From Prochlorococcus marinus str. MIT 9211 (lineage in GTDB: Bacteria; Cyanobacteriota; Cyanobacteriia; PCC-6307; Cyanobiaceae), in assembly GCF_000018585.1 (NCBI RefSeq), contig NC_009976.1, positions 491,982-555,981 on the forward strand: a DNA stretch of 64,000 nt. Direction: 5' to 3'. Below the pieces are notes generated by a model. That model was not told the DNA's origin, made no database searches, and saw only the letters and a list, made by a program, of their open reading frames with translations. Within the stretch, counting starts at the first letter, position 1; each line of letters begins with the position of its first letter. Below are positions 31,495 through 40,722 of the stretch, in pieces. The position numbers and the translations under genes were made by a program.

Positions 31495-32067
31495 ATGGCT
31501 AACACTTCTCCACGTCGTAATCCTAGGACAGCAAAAACACAAAGCTCTTTAGATCCAGCGAATCAAATAGTTGACGTTGTACCAGAACCGGCTACTACTA
31601 AGAGTAATTCTTCGAAAAGTGCAGGGTCTAATCCTGGTACACGGCAAGTAACTTCAGCAAGTAGTACAAGTAACAAAACAGCATCGAAGTCTAAGCCTTC
31701 AAAATCTTCAGGAGGACTAAGTGGATCTTCCAAAGATTCTCTAAAATCCTTTCCAGGAAGCTCCTCTTCTATTCAAGGAATTGCTTTGGGAATGATAGAA
31801 ACACGTGGAATGGTCCCTGCTATTGAGGCGGCAGATGCAATGACCAAAGCAGCTGAGGTAAGTTTGGTGGCCAGAGAATATGTGGGAGGAGGTTATGTGA
31901 CAGTGATGGTTCGAGGTGAAACAGGAGCTGTAAATGCTTCAGTACGTGCAGGTGCTGACGCTTGTGAAAGAGTAGGTGATGGACTTGTTGCTGCTCACAT
32001 TATTGCTAGGCCTCACATAGAAGTTGAGCCGGCACTTAAATCAAGCGGAGCTTCTCGTCGCTCATAA
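31495..32067 (+). CDS. csoS1E: carboxysome shell protein CsoS1E (extended BMC)
   Basis: A 190-residue shell protein. From about residue 95 it is a single BMC domain nearly matching CsoS1 (GIALGMIETRGMVPAIEAAD). The first 94 residues are a Ser/Lys/Thr-rich, low-complexity, positively charged extension. This form is known from some low-light Prochlorococcus and marine Synechococcus and is probably a minor shell component. The extension may reach into the lumen or cytoplasm (inference). Confidence 0.93.
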   Translation: MANTSPRRNPRTAKTQSSLDPANQIVDVVPEPATTKSNSSKSAGSNPGTRQVTSASSTSNKTASKSKPSKSSGGLSGSSKDSLKSFPGSSSSIQGIALGMIETRGMVPAIEAADAMTKAAEVSLVAREYVGGGYVTVMVRGETGAVNASVRAGADACERVGDGLVAAHIIARPHIEVEPALKSSGASRRS

Positions 32068-32068
32068 C

Positions 32069-32090
32069 AAAAGCTTGCTATAGCTTTTTC
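32069..32090 (+). terminator. candidate terminator after csoS1E
   Basis: aaaagct-tgctat-agctttt followed by tc lies directly after the csoS1E stop. The seven-pair stem is AT-rich and weak, but its position fits partial termination before the acRAF gene. Confidence 0.45.
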
Positions 32091-32146
32091 GATAAAACGA
32101 CTTTTTTGTTCAATATAGGCAGATTGTTATAGCTTCATATAAGTAA

Positions 32147-32413
32147 ATGCTTGGTCCACTTATGCATCAATGGAAAGAAAGGACTCGCCCTGTTCGATTA
32201 GAAAGGCGATTTGAGTTTGAAAGTTATGAGGCAACTAGGAATTTCTTAGATGAGTTAGGTAAGCTTTGCGAATCTCTAAAACGTTATCCTGACATTAGTT
32301 TTGGAAAAACCTATGTAAATTTGACTTTGGCTTCTGGTAATGAAGGTGAAACAGATGAAATTAGTAATGATGACAAGAAACTTGCCTCAAAAATAGATCA
32401 AATCTGCCAATAA
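32147..32413 (+). CDS. acRAF: pterin-carbinolamine dehydratase-like Rubisco assembly factor (acRAF)
   Basis: An 88-residue PCD-like protein (RRFEFESYEATRNFLDELGK, then PDISFGKTYVNLTL). In alpha-carboxysome operons this family acts as the Rubisco assembly factor acRAF rather than as pterin dehydratase. Here the catalytic H-H-P motif of true dehydratases is not evident, which agrees with the chaperone role. It closes the carboxysome gene group. An alternative start at MHQWKE is possible. Confidence 0.88.
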   Translation: MLGPLMHQWKERTRPVRLERRFEFESYEATRNFLDELGKLCESLKRYPDISFGKTYVNLTLASGNEGETDEISNDDKKLASKIDQICQ

Positions 32414-32433
32414 AATAGTTGATTCTAAAGACT

Positions 32434-32691
32434 TTAATTTTTTGGTTCCTCAATATCCCTTTTGATCAAGGCCATTAAATAAGCAGGAGCTTTGTAGCGT
32501 CCTGGTAGGCACCGGTTGAGTGTTTCAAGGTGCCCCCAACAGACAGTCCTTTGAATCTCTTGGTCAGTTCTTCCTTGAATTAGAAGGCGCCTTAAGGCCT
32601 TGCAGTAGAGGGGGTACCCTGCTTCAAGTTCACCAATTGTCAGCTTTGCTGCGGACATAACTTGTCGCAGTTCAAGATTTAATTTAGACAA
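32434..32691 (-). CDS. DUF3136-like conserved picocyanobacterial protein
   Basis: An 85-residue protein, opposite in strand to the carboxysome genes. I recall this sequence type (LTIGELEAGYPLYCKALRRL, then VCWGHLETLNRCLPGRYKAP) as a DUF3136-like family restricted to marine picocyanobacteria. It is helical, with two Cys and one His spaced as a possible metal site, but no function is known. Its regular position beside the cso operon makes a carboxysome-related role worth testing. Confidence 0.75.
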   Translation of the reverse strand: MSKLNLELRQVMSAAKLTIGELEAGYPLYCKALRRLLIQGRTDQEIQRTVCWGHLETLNRCLPGRYKAPAYLMALIKRDIEEPKN

Positions 32692-32747
32692 TCGAGTGGC
32701 CGACTTGCAAACTTAACCTCTCATAATTATTGGTTTTTCATTGGATT

Positions 32748-33146
32748 TCAACCTAACCACGCAACGCAATCGATTTCCACTAATGCCCCTTTCGGGAGTC
32801 CTGATACCTCAACACAAGCCCTTGCAGGGCTAATTTCTTGACTAAATACCTCTGCGTAAATTTTGTTTACTAACTCAAAGTCTTTTAAGTTAATTAGATA
32901 AATATTGGTCTTTATTACTTGGGATGCCTTGGCATTTGATGCGTGAAGAACAGCCAATAGATTTTTTATAACCTGGCGGGTTTCTGCTTCGATATCCCCT
33001 TCTCCAACTATTAACCCAGTAGAAGCGTCTAATCCAATTTGTCCAGAGCAAAAAAGCCATCCTCCCGCAATGACTGCTTGGCTATAGGGACCTACAGGAG
33101 AAGGGGCAAATTTTGTCTCGACTGCTCTTTTTGAAGGAAGTGTCAT
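32748..33146 (-). CDS. ridA: RidA-family enamine/imine deaminase
   Basis: RidA (YjgF/UK114) hydrolyses reactive 2-aminoacrylate imines that leak from PLP enzymes. The 132-aa protein shows PVGPYSQAVIAGGWLFCSGQ, QVIKNLLAVLHASNA and PARACVEVSGLPKGALVEID, which includes the Arg that binds the substrate carboxylate. It is 35 bases from the gloB-like gene on the same strand. Confidence 0.95.
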   Translation of the reverse strand: MTLPSKRAVETKFAPSPVGPYSQAVIAGGWLFCSGQIGLDASTGLIVGEGDIEAETRQVIKNLLAVLHASNAKASQVIKTNIYLINLKDFELVNKIYAEVFSQEISPARACVEVSGLPKGALVEIDCVAWLG

Positions 33147-33181
33147 AGGAAATTACTGATTTAAATCATTAAAGCTATCTT

Positions 33182-33943
33182 TCAACTCATCCAATTATCT
33201 TTATGCTTTCGAAATTGAGAGAACTGCTCAAGAGTCCTTGCGCGAAAAAATAAGTTTGTTTTTCTTTCTTCAGCAATGGTGCTAGGGAGGCTTAAGAGTC
33301 CATTGGCTCTTTGGGATGAAACGTATTCCAGGCGTTTTTTTATTAACAAATCTTCAGGGTATAGATGATTCGCCCAGTGAAGATTTGATTCTGTATATTC
33401 GTGAGCACAATAAATCTTTGTATTTGATGGCAATGAATTCAGCAGCTTGAGTGACTTAAACATTTCATGGGGAGTGCCTTCAAATAATCTCCCGCAACCC
33501 CCAGCAAATAATGTATCGCCACAGAAGAGAGCTGGGTTTCTGTTGTCTGCGTTGGTATCAGATAGATAATAAGCAACATGTCCTCTTGTATGTCCAGGCA
33601 CTTCCAATACTTTGACTGAATACCCAAATAGAGTAAAAACTTCTTGATCAGTTACTGAATGAGTTTGAAAAGGTATTCGTTCTAAATCAGTTTTGCAGGC
33701 AATGATTGAGGCTGATGGCCAATTACTTATAAGATCTCTTGTTCCACCAATGTGATCATCATGATGATGGGTTTGTAATACTGAATTGAGGGCTAGATTA
33801 TTTTGGCTAAGGAATTCTTTTACTGGTTCCGACACTGCTGGATCAACTACGACAGCTTGACCGCTTGCTTCCCAAATCCAGATAATGTTGTCCTTCAGCA
33901 CAGGAAGAGCATGGATTGTGAAATCTTTTTTTTCTTGTGTCAT
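33182..33943 (-). CDS. gloB: hydroxyacylglutathione hydrolase (glyoxalase II)
   Basis: Metallo-beta-lactamase fold enzyme that hydrolyses S-lactoylglutathione in methylglyoxal detoxification. The binuclear metal motif is THHHDDHIGG (THxHxDH type), followed by VLEVPGHTRGHVAYY, FCGDTLFAGGCGRLFEGTP and YCAHEYTESNL. The ATG at 33943 is preferred because GGAAG precedes it, and a TTG nine bases upstream is the alternative. It is divergent from hisG. Confidence 0.95.
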   Translation of the reverse strand: MTQEKKDFTIHALPVLKDNIIWIWEASGQAVVVDPAVSEPVKEFLSQNNLALNSVLQTHHHDDHIGGTRDLISNWPSASIIACKTDLERIPFQTHSVTDQEVFTLFGYSVKVLEVPGHTRGHVAYYLSDTNADNRNPALFCGDTLFAGGCGRLFEGTPHEMFKSLKLLNSLPSNTKIYCAHEYTESNLHWANHLYPEDLLIKKRLEYVSSQRANGLLSLPSTIAEERKTNLFFRARTLEQFSQFRKHKDNWMS

Positions 33944-33978
33944 ATCTTCCAAAGGACATTTAAGTTCGACTTGAGTTC

Positions 33979-34629
33979 ATGATTACTGTTGCTTTGGCCA
34001 AAGGAGCATTGCTCAAAGATTCTGTGACAAGATTCGCTAAGGCGGGTTTAGATTTTTCTGCTGTATTAGATCCAAGTAACCGTCAATTGATGGTGCCATC
34101 AGAATGTGGCCGTGCGAAAGCATTGTTGGTTCGAAATGGGGATGTTCCTGTTTATGTTGCTTACGGTCAAGCACAATTAGGTGTTGTTGGATTTGATGTG
34201 TTGAGTGAGCATCAGATGCCAGTCGCTAATTTAGTTGACCTTAGCTTTGGGGAGTGTCATATGGCTGTAGCAGTCAAGGAAACCAGTCATTACAGATCAG
34301 CCGCTGATTTGCCTGCCCATTGCCGAGTTGCTAGTAAATTTACAAATTGTGCTAGACGCTTCTTTGAAGATATTGATTTACCAGTCGAGTTGGTCCATTT
34401 GACTGGGTCAGTGGAACTAGGGCCATTAACTGGAATGGCAGAGGCGATTGTTGATTTGGTCGCTACTGGAAGGACATTGCGTGAAAATGGCTTAATTGAA
34501 ATTGATCATCTTTTTGACTCAACTGCTCGGTTAATTGGGCATCCACTCTCGCTACGTTTAGATTCTGGTGACCTTCGTTCTGTTGTCGAGGCGATGAACA
34601 CTAATGACAAATCAATTCCCTTTAAATAA
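33979..34629 (+). CDS. hisG: ATP phosphoribosyltransferase, short form
   Basis: First enzyme of histidine synthesis. It is the 216-residue short form lacking the regulatory ACT domain, so it must work with HisZ, which is not in the window. Family motifs include [38 protein letters not shown] and the PRPP loop [19 protein letters not shown]. Its stop codon overlaps the ATG of the ABC transporter gene. Confidence 0.95.
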   Translation: MITVALAKGALLKDSVTRFAKAGLDFSAVLDPSNRQLMVPSECGRAKALLVRNGDVPVYVAYGQAQLGVVGFDVLSEHQMPVANLVDLSFGECHMAVAVKETSHYRSAADLPAHCRVASKFTNCARRFFEDIDLPVELVHLTGSVELGPLTGMAEAIVDLVATGRTLRENGLIEIDHLFDSTARLIGHPLSLRLDSGDLRSVVEAMNTNDKSIPFK

Positions 34630-36428
34630 TGTTTTTTAAGGATTTCCAGAGACTTAAGCGACTTGGTACATATCTTCGGAAGGACAGAAGAAGTCTTTCA
34701 ATAATCCTTCTGATCATGATCCCTGTGGCACTTGCAGGAGCGATTCAGCCTCTTTTGGTTGGTCAAGCAATAAGTGTCTTGAAAGGTGAGCCCACTCTCT
34801 CATTGCTCAATGGTTTATCAATCAAAGCTTCTATAAGGTTTTTAGTTGGTTCTCTATTGATATCTGTTCTTTTGCGCTTAGCTCTTCAGGGCTATCAGTC
34901 ATACAACATTCAGAGGGTTGGTCAAAGATTAACTGCCCGTATCAGAGCTGACTTGTTTTCTCATGCGATGGCCTTGTCGTTGAGATATCACGATTCAATG
35001 CCTGTGGGTAAATTACTAACACGACTTACAAGCGATGTTGATGCTTTATCAGAGGTCTTTGGAAGTGGCGCTGTAGGTGTAATTGCTGACGTTGTCAGTC
35101 TTTTGGTTATTGCAATAACGATGCTTTTAATTGATTTAAAGCTTGGGCTTTTGTTATTACTTACTCAAGTACCAGTGATCTGGCTGATTCTATGGCTCCA
35201 AAAAAGATACAGAAGGGCAAACTATCAAGTTCGTGAAGAGCTCTCACAATTAAATGCAGATTTTCAAGAAAATTTGCAAGGTATTGAAGTTGTGCAGATG
35301 TTTCGACGGGAATTGTTGAATGGGAAATCATTCAACAAAACTGGAATGGCTTATAGAAAAGCGGTGAATGGCACTATTTTTTATGACAGCAGTATTTCTG
35401 CATTCGTTGAATGGGTTTCTTTAGTTGTAGTGGCACTTGTTATTGTTCTAGGAGGCTGGTTGGTCACACTTGGATCAATGGGCTTAGGTACACTTACAAC
35501 CTTTATTCTTTATTCTCAACGACTTTTTGAACCTTTACGTCAATTAGCCGAAAGGTTTACTCAGATTCAGGGAGGTTTAACAGCTGTAGAAAGGATTGGG
35601 GAGTTATTAGAAGAACAGGTAGAGATTGTCGACTATGGAGCCAGAAATGTCTCTCCCTTGGTAGACGATAACTCTTTAGAACCTCTAGCAAAGGGGGAAG
35701 TTGTTTTTGATAACGTAAGCTTTGCATATAGGTCAGATGAGCAAATCATTAGTGACCTGAGCTTTACAATTGCTCAAGGAGAGCACGTTGCTTTGGTTGG
35801 TCCAACTGGATCAGGTAAAACAACAGTAATTAGATTGCTTTGTCGTTTATATGAGCCACAGAAAGGACGAATACTTATAGACGGTATTGATATCAGAGAA
35901 ATTCCTTTGCAAACACTTCGTAGAAAGCTTGGAGTGGTTCTTCAAGATACTTTTTTATTTAGTGGGAATGTTTCGGATAATCTTCGCTTAGACTCTTCTA
36001 TAGATGATGAAAGACTAAAGGCAATATGTGGTGAGCTCGGTCTGAACTCTTTGTTAAAGCGATTGCCTAATGGATTAAATACCTTGTTAAGAGAACGAGG
36101 TGGGAATCTCTCTTCTGGGGAAAGGCAACTATTGTCTGTTGCTAGGGTCGCTATTCGCAATCCAGATGTCTTGATTATGGATGAAGCCACTGCATTTATG
36201 GACCCTTCTACCGAAGCAACTTTGCAAACGGATTTAGAACGGTTACTTGATAGAAGAACAGCATTGGTAATTGCTCATCGCCTTGCGACTGTGGAATCAG
36301 CTGACCGTATTCTTGTGATGCGAAAAGGGAAATTGATAGAAGAAGGCACTCATGTCCAATTGCGCTCTCAAGGAGGTCTTTATGCACAGTTGGCCGAATT
36401 ACAGGAAAGGGGCCTCGCGAGACTTTGA
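34629..36428 (+). CDS. ABC exporter, fused membrane and ATPase domains
   Basis: Half-transporter of 599 aa with an N-terminal six-helix ABC1 membrane domain (about 20-310) and a C-terminal ATPase. Seen are Walker A GPTGSGKTTVIRLL, Q-loop VVLQDTFLF, signature LSSGERQLLSVAR, Walker B VLIMDEATAF and the H-loop IAHRLATVESADRI. It resembles MdlB/MsbA-type lipid or drug exporters. It overlaps hisG by one base, but the link is probably only transcriptional. Confidence 0.94.
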   Translation: MFFKDFQRLKRLGTYLRKDRRSLSIILLIMIPVALAGAIQPLLVGQAISVLKGEPTLSLLNGLSIKASIRFLVGSLLISVLLRLALQGYQSYNIQRVGQRLTARIRADLFSHAMALSLRYHDSMPVGKLLTRLTSDVDALSEVFGSGAVGVIADVVSLLVIAITMLLIDLKLGLLLLLTQVPVIWLILWLQKRYRRANYQVREELSQLNADFQENLQGIEVVQMFRRELLNGKSFNKTGMAYRKAVNGTIFYDSSISAFVEWVSLVVVALVIVLGGWLVTLGSMGLGTLTTFILYSQRLFEPLRQLAERFTQIQGGLTAVERIGELLEEQVEIVDYGARNVSPLVDDNSLEPLAKGEVVFDNVSFAYRSDEQIISDLSFTIAQGEHVALVGPTGSGKTTVIRLLCRLYEPQKGRILIDGIDIREIPLQTLRRKLGVVLQDTFLFSGNVSDNLRLDSSIDDERLKAICGELGLNSLLKRLPNGLNTLLRERGGNLSSGERQLLSVARVAIRNPDVLIMDEATAFMDPSTEATLQTDLERLLDRRTALVIAHRLATVESADRILVMRKGKLIEEGTHVQLRSQGGLYAQLAELQERGLARL

Positions 36429-36452
36429 ACCAGTCAATATGTTTTTTACCTA

Positions 36453-37001
36453 ATGATTATTAGAAATAGTTCCTGGAGAAAACTACTTGGCTCGTCGGAG
36501 GGTAATAACAGTTTATTTGAAGATGTTGAAATGGAAAAGATATATGGATCAGATTTTTGTGAATGTAAGTCATCGGATAAGGAGACTGCTTTTATTTTTA
36601 GCCAGTCAAGAGCTTTTGATTTAATTGAGCTTGAACAATTGCTGCAATCGGTTGGTTGGAGTCGGAGGCCAATTAGGAGAGTTAAGAAAGCCTTGGACAA
36701 TAGTTTGCTGAAAGTAGGTCTGTGGCGGCATGACTCAAGATTTCCTCGACTAGTTGGCTTTGCTCGATGCACAGGTGATGGTTTCGTTGATGCAACTGTT
36801 TGGGATGTAGCGATACACCCTATATACCAAGGTGCTGGCTTAGGTAAAGAATTGATGAGCTATATACTAAAAAATCTGAAGAAAATGGGTGTTGGTAGAG
36901 TTACTTTATTTGCAGACCCTGGTGTTGTTAGCTTCTACAAAAGTCAGGGATGGTTGCTGGAATACAAAGGAAAACGATGTGCATTCTGGTACTCAAATTA
37001 G
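36453..37001 (+). CDS. GNAT-family N-acetyltransferase
   Basis: A 182-residue GNAT enzyme. The acetyl-CoA loop is VAIHPIYQGAGLGKELMSYI (Q/R-x-x-G-x-G/A type), preceded by VGFARCTGDGFVDATVWD and followed by VTLFADPGVVSFYKSQGW. About 60 extra N-terminal residues precede the domain. The substrate is unknown. It lies behind the ABC exporter on the same strand. Confidence 0.88.
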   Translation: MIIRNSSWRKLLGSSEGNNSLFEDVEMEKIYGSDFCECKSSDKETAFIFSQSRAFDLIELEQLLQSVGWSRRPIRRVKKALDNSLLKVGLWRHDSRFPRLVGFARCTGDGFVDATVWDVAIHPIYQGAGLGKELMSYILKNLKKMGVGRVTLFADPGVVSFYKSQGWLLEYKGKRCAFWYSN

Positions 37002-37039
37002 TAAAACGATTGGCACTATTTTTAGGCAATATTTAAGAT

Positions 37040-37750
37040 CTATTTAATAGAATAGTATTCATTAAATAGCTTTTCAGGGTCTTCTCCTTTTGACCATCGA
37101 TATCTAAGCAATGCATTTCTAATTGTGTTTTTAATTATGCTAACTTTTTCCCATCTACGAGCATCAGTTATGAGATTTGCTTTTAACCCTTTAAGTTTGT
37201 TCAGTCTAGAAATACGCTGAATTAAATCGATATCTTCCATAATATGTATTTCTTTATAACCACCTAGTTTGAAATAAAGTTCTTTGCTTAGGAGTAGTCC
37301 TTGGTCGCCATAAGGCTCTTTAAATATATTGCTCCTTAGCAGAACAGCGAGCTCTAATATTTTGAATATTGGGGATTTTTTATTGACTCTAAACTGAAAG
37401 AACCATGCATAATTTTTGGAAGATGTTTTTTCTATTACTTTGGCCATTTTCTTTGACCAATCTTTTTCCATTCTGCTATCTGCATGAAGAAAAAGTAGCC
37501 ATTCGCCTTTTGCAAATAAAGCTCCTTGATGTAATTGAGCACCTCGATTAGGCTTTCCCATGCGGAAGACTTTTGCTCCAAATAGCTGAGCTATTGAAAT
37601 GGTTTGATCTGAACTGCCACCATCAACAATATTTAATTCGCATTCATAATCACATATAGACAGATCTGCTAGAAGTATGGCTAACCTTTCAGATTCGTTG
37701 ACGGTGGGTATAACAATAGAGAGTCTTGGGAATCTTTTAATTTCAGCCAT
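37040..37750 (-). CDS. family 2 glycosyltransferase (TIGR04283 type)
   Basis: GT-A fold glycosyltransferase, 236 aa, with SIVIPTVNESERLAILL, the donor-binding IVDGGSSDQTISIA, and LLFLHADSRM (DxD-like). It belongs to the TIGR04283 group, often adjacent to the TIGR04282 partner and linked to arsenosugar synthesis. Its start overlaps the end of that partner gene by 70 bases. The overlap cannot be avoided because the IVIPTVNE strand begins within it. Confidence 0.88.
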   Translation of the reverse strand: MAEIKRFPRLSIVIPTVNESERLAILLADLSICDYECELNIVDGGSSDQTISIAQLFGAKVFRMGKPNRGAQLHQGALFAKGEWLLFLHADSRMEKDWSKKMAKVIEKTSSKNYAWFFQFRVNKKSPIFKILELAVLLRSNIFKEPYGDQGLLLSKELYFKLGGYKEIHIMEDIDLIQRISRLNKLKGLKANLITDARRWEKVSIIKNTIRNALLRYRWSKGEDPEKLFNEYYSIK

Positions 37751-38382
37751 GGTTCAAGATCTTCAATTTGATCAAGATCATTTTTATAATTAACTAACTC
37801 ATAACATATCCCTTTCTTTTTCGCTTTGGTTATTGTTTGCTTTAGCACTGAACTTGTACCCCATTTAATACCATCAAATGGGGTGGTTGTTAAAGGGTTA
37901 ATTGATTTGCCGGCCAAGCCTAATAACCAATATCCACCATCTTGAGCAGGTCCTAGAACCATGTCTGCCTTGTCTAATTTCTTTAAAGCTTGTATTAGAT
38001 CTAGTTCACAAAGACTAGGTAAATCTGTACCTATAATTATTGTTGCCAATCCATTCCTATTGTTGCGCACATTTCTTTTTTGTATTTTTTGGACTTGCCG
38101 CTTCATTTTTACTCCCAAATTCCCTTCTCCTTGTGGTAATGCGTCCTTTATGCCAAAGGCTTTACTTACTTGTTTGATTTTGTTGAATCCAATTCCTTCA
38201 ATGGCCAATCTTAAATCTATAAACCCTTTTTTCTGCATTGTCTTGGCTACAGAGATTGTGTGAATGGTTAATTTTTTTTGTATCAATGCAGCTTGTTCGG
38301 CGCCTATTTCTTGCGCAAGCCTTCTCTTACAGCGATATGGAGCATGCCATCTGGTCATTATTACAAGAACTGGTTTTGGCAT
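37681..38382 (-). CDS. TIGR04282/DUF2064 glycosyltransferase-like protein
   Basis: Nucleotidyltransferase/GT-A-like protein of 233 aa, with the start VLVIMTRWHAPYRCKRRLAQ, then TIIIGTDLPSLCELDLIQAL and VLGPAQDGGYWLLGL. This family (DUF2064) is annotated as arsenosugar biosynthesis glycosyltransferase when paired with TIGR04283, as here. The two genes are translated from overlapping frames. An arsenic-methylating partner gene is not visible in the window. Confidence 0.88.
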   Translation of the reverse strand: MPKPVLVIMTRWHAPYRCKRRLAQEIGAEQAALIQKKLTIHTISVAKTMQKKGFIDLRLAIEGIGFNKIKQVSKAFGIKDALPQGEGNLGVKMKRQVQKIQKRNVRNNRNGLATIIIGTDLPSLCELDLIQALKKLDKADMVLGPAQDGGYWLLGLAGKSINPLTTTPFDGIKWGTSSVLKQTITKAKKKGICYELVNYKNDLDQIEDLEPWLKLKDSQDSLLLYPPSTNLKG

Positions 38383-38667
38383 CGCTAAAGGGCCTTACGT
38401 GGGTCGAATGAATTAAAAAATCATCCATGCAATCGATTTGTACTACTTGGGGTGATTCTCTGGGTGGTCTGCACTAATTCTTAATTGCAGATTCAGCCTA
38501 ATCTGTCAGTCTATTCATTGGTACATCACCTTCTATTTTTCAGTGGGGAAGCAGCTTTATAAGAAGTCTTGTGCCTTTGAGAACATCTTTTTAAATCTCA
38601 TCTTCTGAACAAAGAATCCCTTTTAACAAATAAATGCTTAAATTCATCGTCTAATCAGAGGGTAAAA

Positions 38668-40032
38668 GTGCTAACGGGGAATGAGGTCTGGGTCAAAGTT
38701 CAGCAGTCTCTTAGGGGCAATTTAAGTAAGCCTTCTTACGAGACTTGGATCAGCCCAACTACATTTTGTAATTTTGAGAGAGGAGAACTAACTCTTCTCG
38801 CTGCAAATGACTTTTCTAGTGCATGGTTGACAAATAACTATTCGAGAGCAATTGAAGAGGCAGCTGAAGCTGTTATTGGCGAATCAGTAAAAGTCATCGT
38901 TAAGGTAAAAGATGATATTCAGAAATCCGAAGCCTCTTTACCACCAAGAATATCCATCCCAGCTTTTCATCCTCCTGGTGATTCAAAAAAGACAGATTCA
39001 AAGCCTGCCTTAAATCTTCGATATGTTTTTAATAGGTTTGTAGTTGGGCCTAATAGTCGTATAGCACATGCTGCTGCAATGTCTGTAGCTGAAGCACCAG
39101 CGAAGGAGTTTAATCCTCTTTTTATTTGTGGTGGTGTTGGTTTAGGTAAAACACATTTGATGCAGGCAATAGGTCACTACCGGCTTGAAATAGACCCTGG
39201 CGCTAAAGTCTCATATGTTTCGACTGAAACTTTTACTAATGATTTGATTGTTGCAATTAGGCAAGATGGAATGCAGTCATTTAGGGATAAATATAGAGCT
39301 GCTGATTTGATACTTGTTGATGATATTCAGTTTCTTGAGGGTAAAGAGTATACGCAAGAGGAGTTTTTCCATACTTTTAATGCTCTGCATGAATCTGGCA
39401 CTCAGATTGTTTTAGCTAGTGATAGACCTCCAAATCAGATCCCTAGGTTGCAAGAGCGTTTAATTTCGAGATTCTCAATGGGTTTGATTGCTGATGTTCA
39501 GGCTCCAGACTTAGAGACAAGGATGGCAATTCTGCAGAAGAAAGCAGAACAGGACAGAGTTAGATTGCCTCGAGACTTAATTCAGTTTATTGCCGGCAGA
39601 TTTACTTTAAACATTCGGGAGCTTGAGGGTGCTCTTACTAGGGCTGTCGCTTTTGCTTCTATTACTGGCTTGCCAATGACCGTTGAGTCAATAGCTCCAA
39701 TGTTAGACCCTAATGGTCAAGGCGTTGAAGTTACTCCTAAGCAAGTAATGGAAAAAGTTTCTGAAGTCTTTGCTGTTACCTCAGATGAAATGTGCAGTTC
39801 CAGTAGACGTCGACCAGTCAGTCAAGCGAGGCAAGTAGGTATGTATTTAATGCGACATGGTACAGACCTCAGTCTTCCGAGGATTGGAGAAGTGTTTGGG
39901 GGGAAGGACCATACAACAGTTATGTATGCGATTGAACAGATTGAAAAGAAGTTATCTACTGATCCGCAACTTGCTAGTCAAGTTCAAAAGGTAAAAGATT
40001 TATTGCAAATCGATTCTAGACGTAAACGCTAA
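38668..40032 (+). CDS. dnaA: chromosomal replication initiator DnaA
   Basis: AAA+ initiator, 454 aa, GTG start with a gaggg ribosome binding site. Domain I is near residues 1-85 ([20 protein letters not shown]), a short linker follows, and domain III has Walker [16 protein letters not shown] and Walker [13 protein letters not shown]. The C-terminal DnaA-box binding domain carries [20 protein letters not shown] and [11 protein letters not shown]. No cluster of TTATNCACA boxes lies in the 280 bases upstream, so this does not look like the origin. Confidence 0.98.
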   Translation: MLTGNEVWVKVQQSLRGNLSKPSYETWISPTTFCNFERGELTLLAANDFSSAWLTNNYSRAIEEAAEAVIGESVKVIVKVKDDIQKSEASLPPRISIPAFHPPGDSKKTDSKPALNLRYVFNRFVVGPNSRIAHAAAMSVAEAPAKEFNPLFICGGVGLGKTHLMQAIGHYRLEIDPGAKVSYVSTETFTNDLIVAIRQDGMQSFRDKYRAADLILVDDIQFLEGKEYTQEEFFHTFNALHESGTQIVLASDRPPNQIPRLQERLISRFSMGLIADVQAPDLETRMAILQKKAEQDRVRLPRDLIQFIAGRFTLNIRELEGALTRAVAFASITGLPMTVESIAPMLDPNGQGVEVTPKQVMEKVSEVFAVTSDEMCSSSRRRPVSQARQVGMYLMRHGTDLSLPRIGEVFGGKDHTTVMYAIEQIEKKLSTDPQLASQVQKVKDLLQIDSRRKR

Positions 40033-40700
40033 ATTTTATCTCCTGTCCACCCAGCTAAGCTTGAGGCTGCTTGAGAAGTTGTAAATTTGCGAGCTTTTGT
40101 TAGTGCGGGAGTTAGATTTCTTGAATTAAAAGGAGGCAGAGGCCGTTTCCTTAGCCAGGCAGCCCATCTGAATTCATGATAAGGGATTAAAGGCTTTGCT
40201 TTTATTATTCCTTCTTGTTTAAGCTTCCACACAAGGCTCCTGTAAGGGTCATCCTCTAGCTCGAGAAGATTTTCCTTAAGGTATTTCGTAGGGTGAGGCC
40301 CTAAACCCCTACTGTTATAAAGATATAGCCAGCCTTGCTCATCAAGAAAATCAAGCATATGAGATACTTGGTTCGTTTTGACCTCTGTGACTATGTATCC
40401 ATAAGCTTCTGCATGCTCGTCTGCTTCCAGTAGTGCTCTTAGTCGATGGTGTCGATCTAGCATCCAAAAATTGCCATTACCATTGCTTACTAAAGGAACA
40501 GGCTTTGTTTTAAGGTATTCAAGTATTTCCCTTTTGTTATCAATCAAAAAGTCTTTTTTCCTGTTGATCACCTCTGCGAGGCCTATACACATTTGAGTAG
40601 GCAAAAGAGTCTTGACTTGGACCTTGAAGAGATCGCTTTCTGAACTCGGAGTTGAGATCTGCTTGTATTCAGATCTAGTAAATTGGAATTTTTTGAACAT
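40029..40700 (-). CDS. ParB-like nuclease-fold protein
   Basis: A 223-aa protein resembling the ParBc_2 family (predicted ParB-like nuclease). The core has [20 protein letters not shown], analogous to the GERRxRA region of ParB, followed by a long alpha-helical tail. The ATG at 40700 avoids overlap with the GST gene upstream. It overlaps the dnaA stop by four bases on the opposite strand. A chromosome-partitioning role is unproven. Confidence 0.75.
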   Translation of the reverse strand: MFKKFQFTRSEYKQISTPSSESDLFKVQVKTLLPTQMCIGLAEVINRKKDFLIDNKREILEYLKTKPVPLVSNGNGNFWMLDRHHRLRALLEADEHAEAYGYIVTEVKTNQVSHMLDFLDEQGWLYLYNSRGLGPHPTKYLKENLLELEDDPYRSLVWKLKQEGIIKAKPLIPYHEFRWAAWLRKRPLPPFNSRNLTPALTKARKFTTSQAASSLAGWTGDKI

Positions 40701-40722
40701 AAATATTCTGAACAGATTCTTA

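Noticed and set aside
38390-38667. Possible replication origin upstream of dnaA
   Set aside because: I found no cluster of TTATNCACA-type boxes or an AT-rich unwinding region distinct from background.
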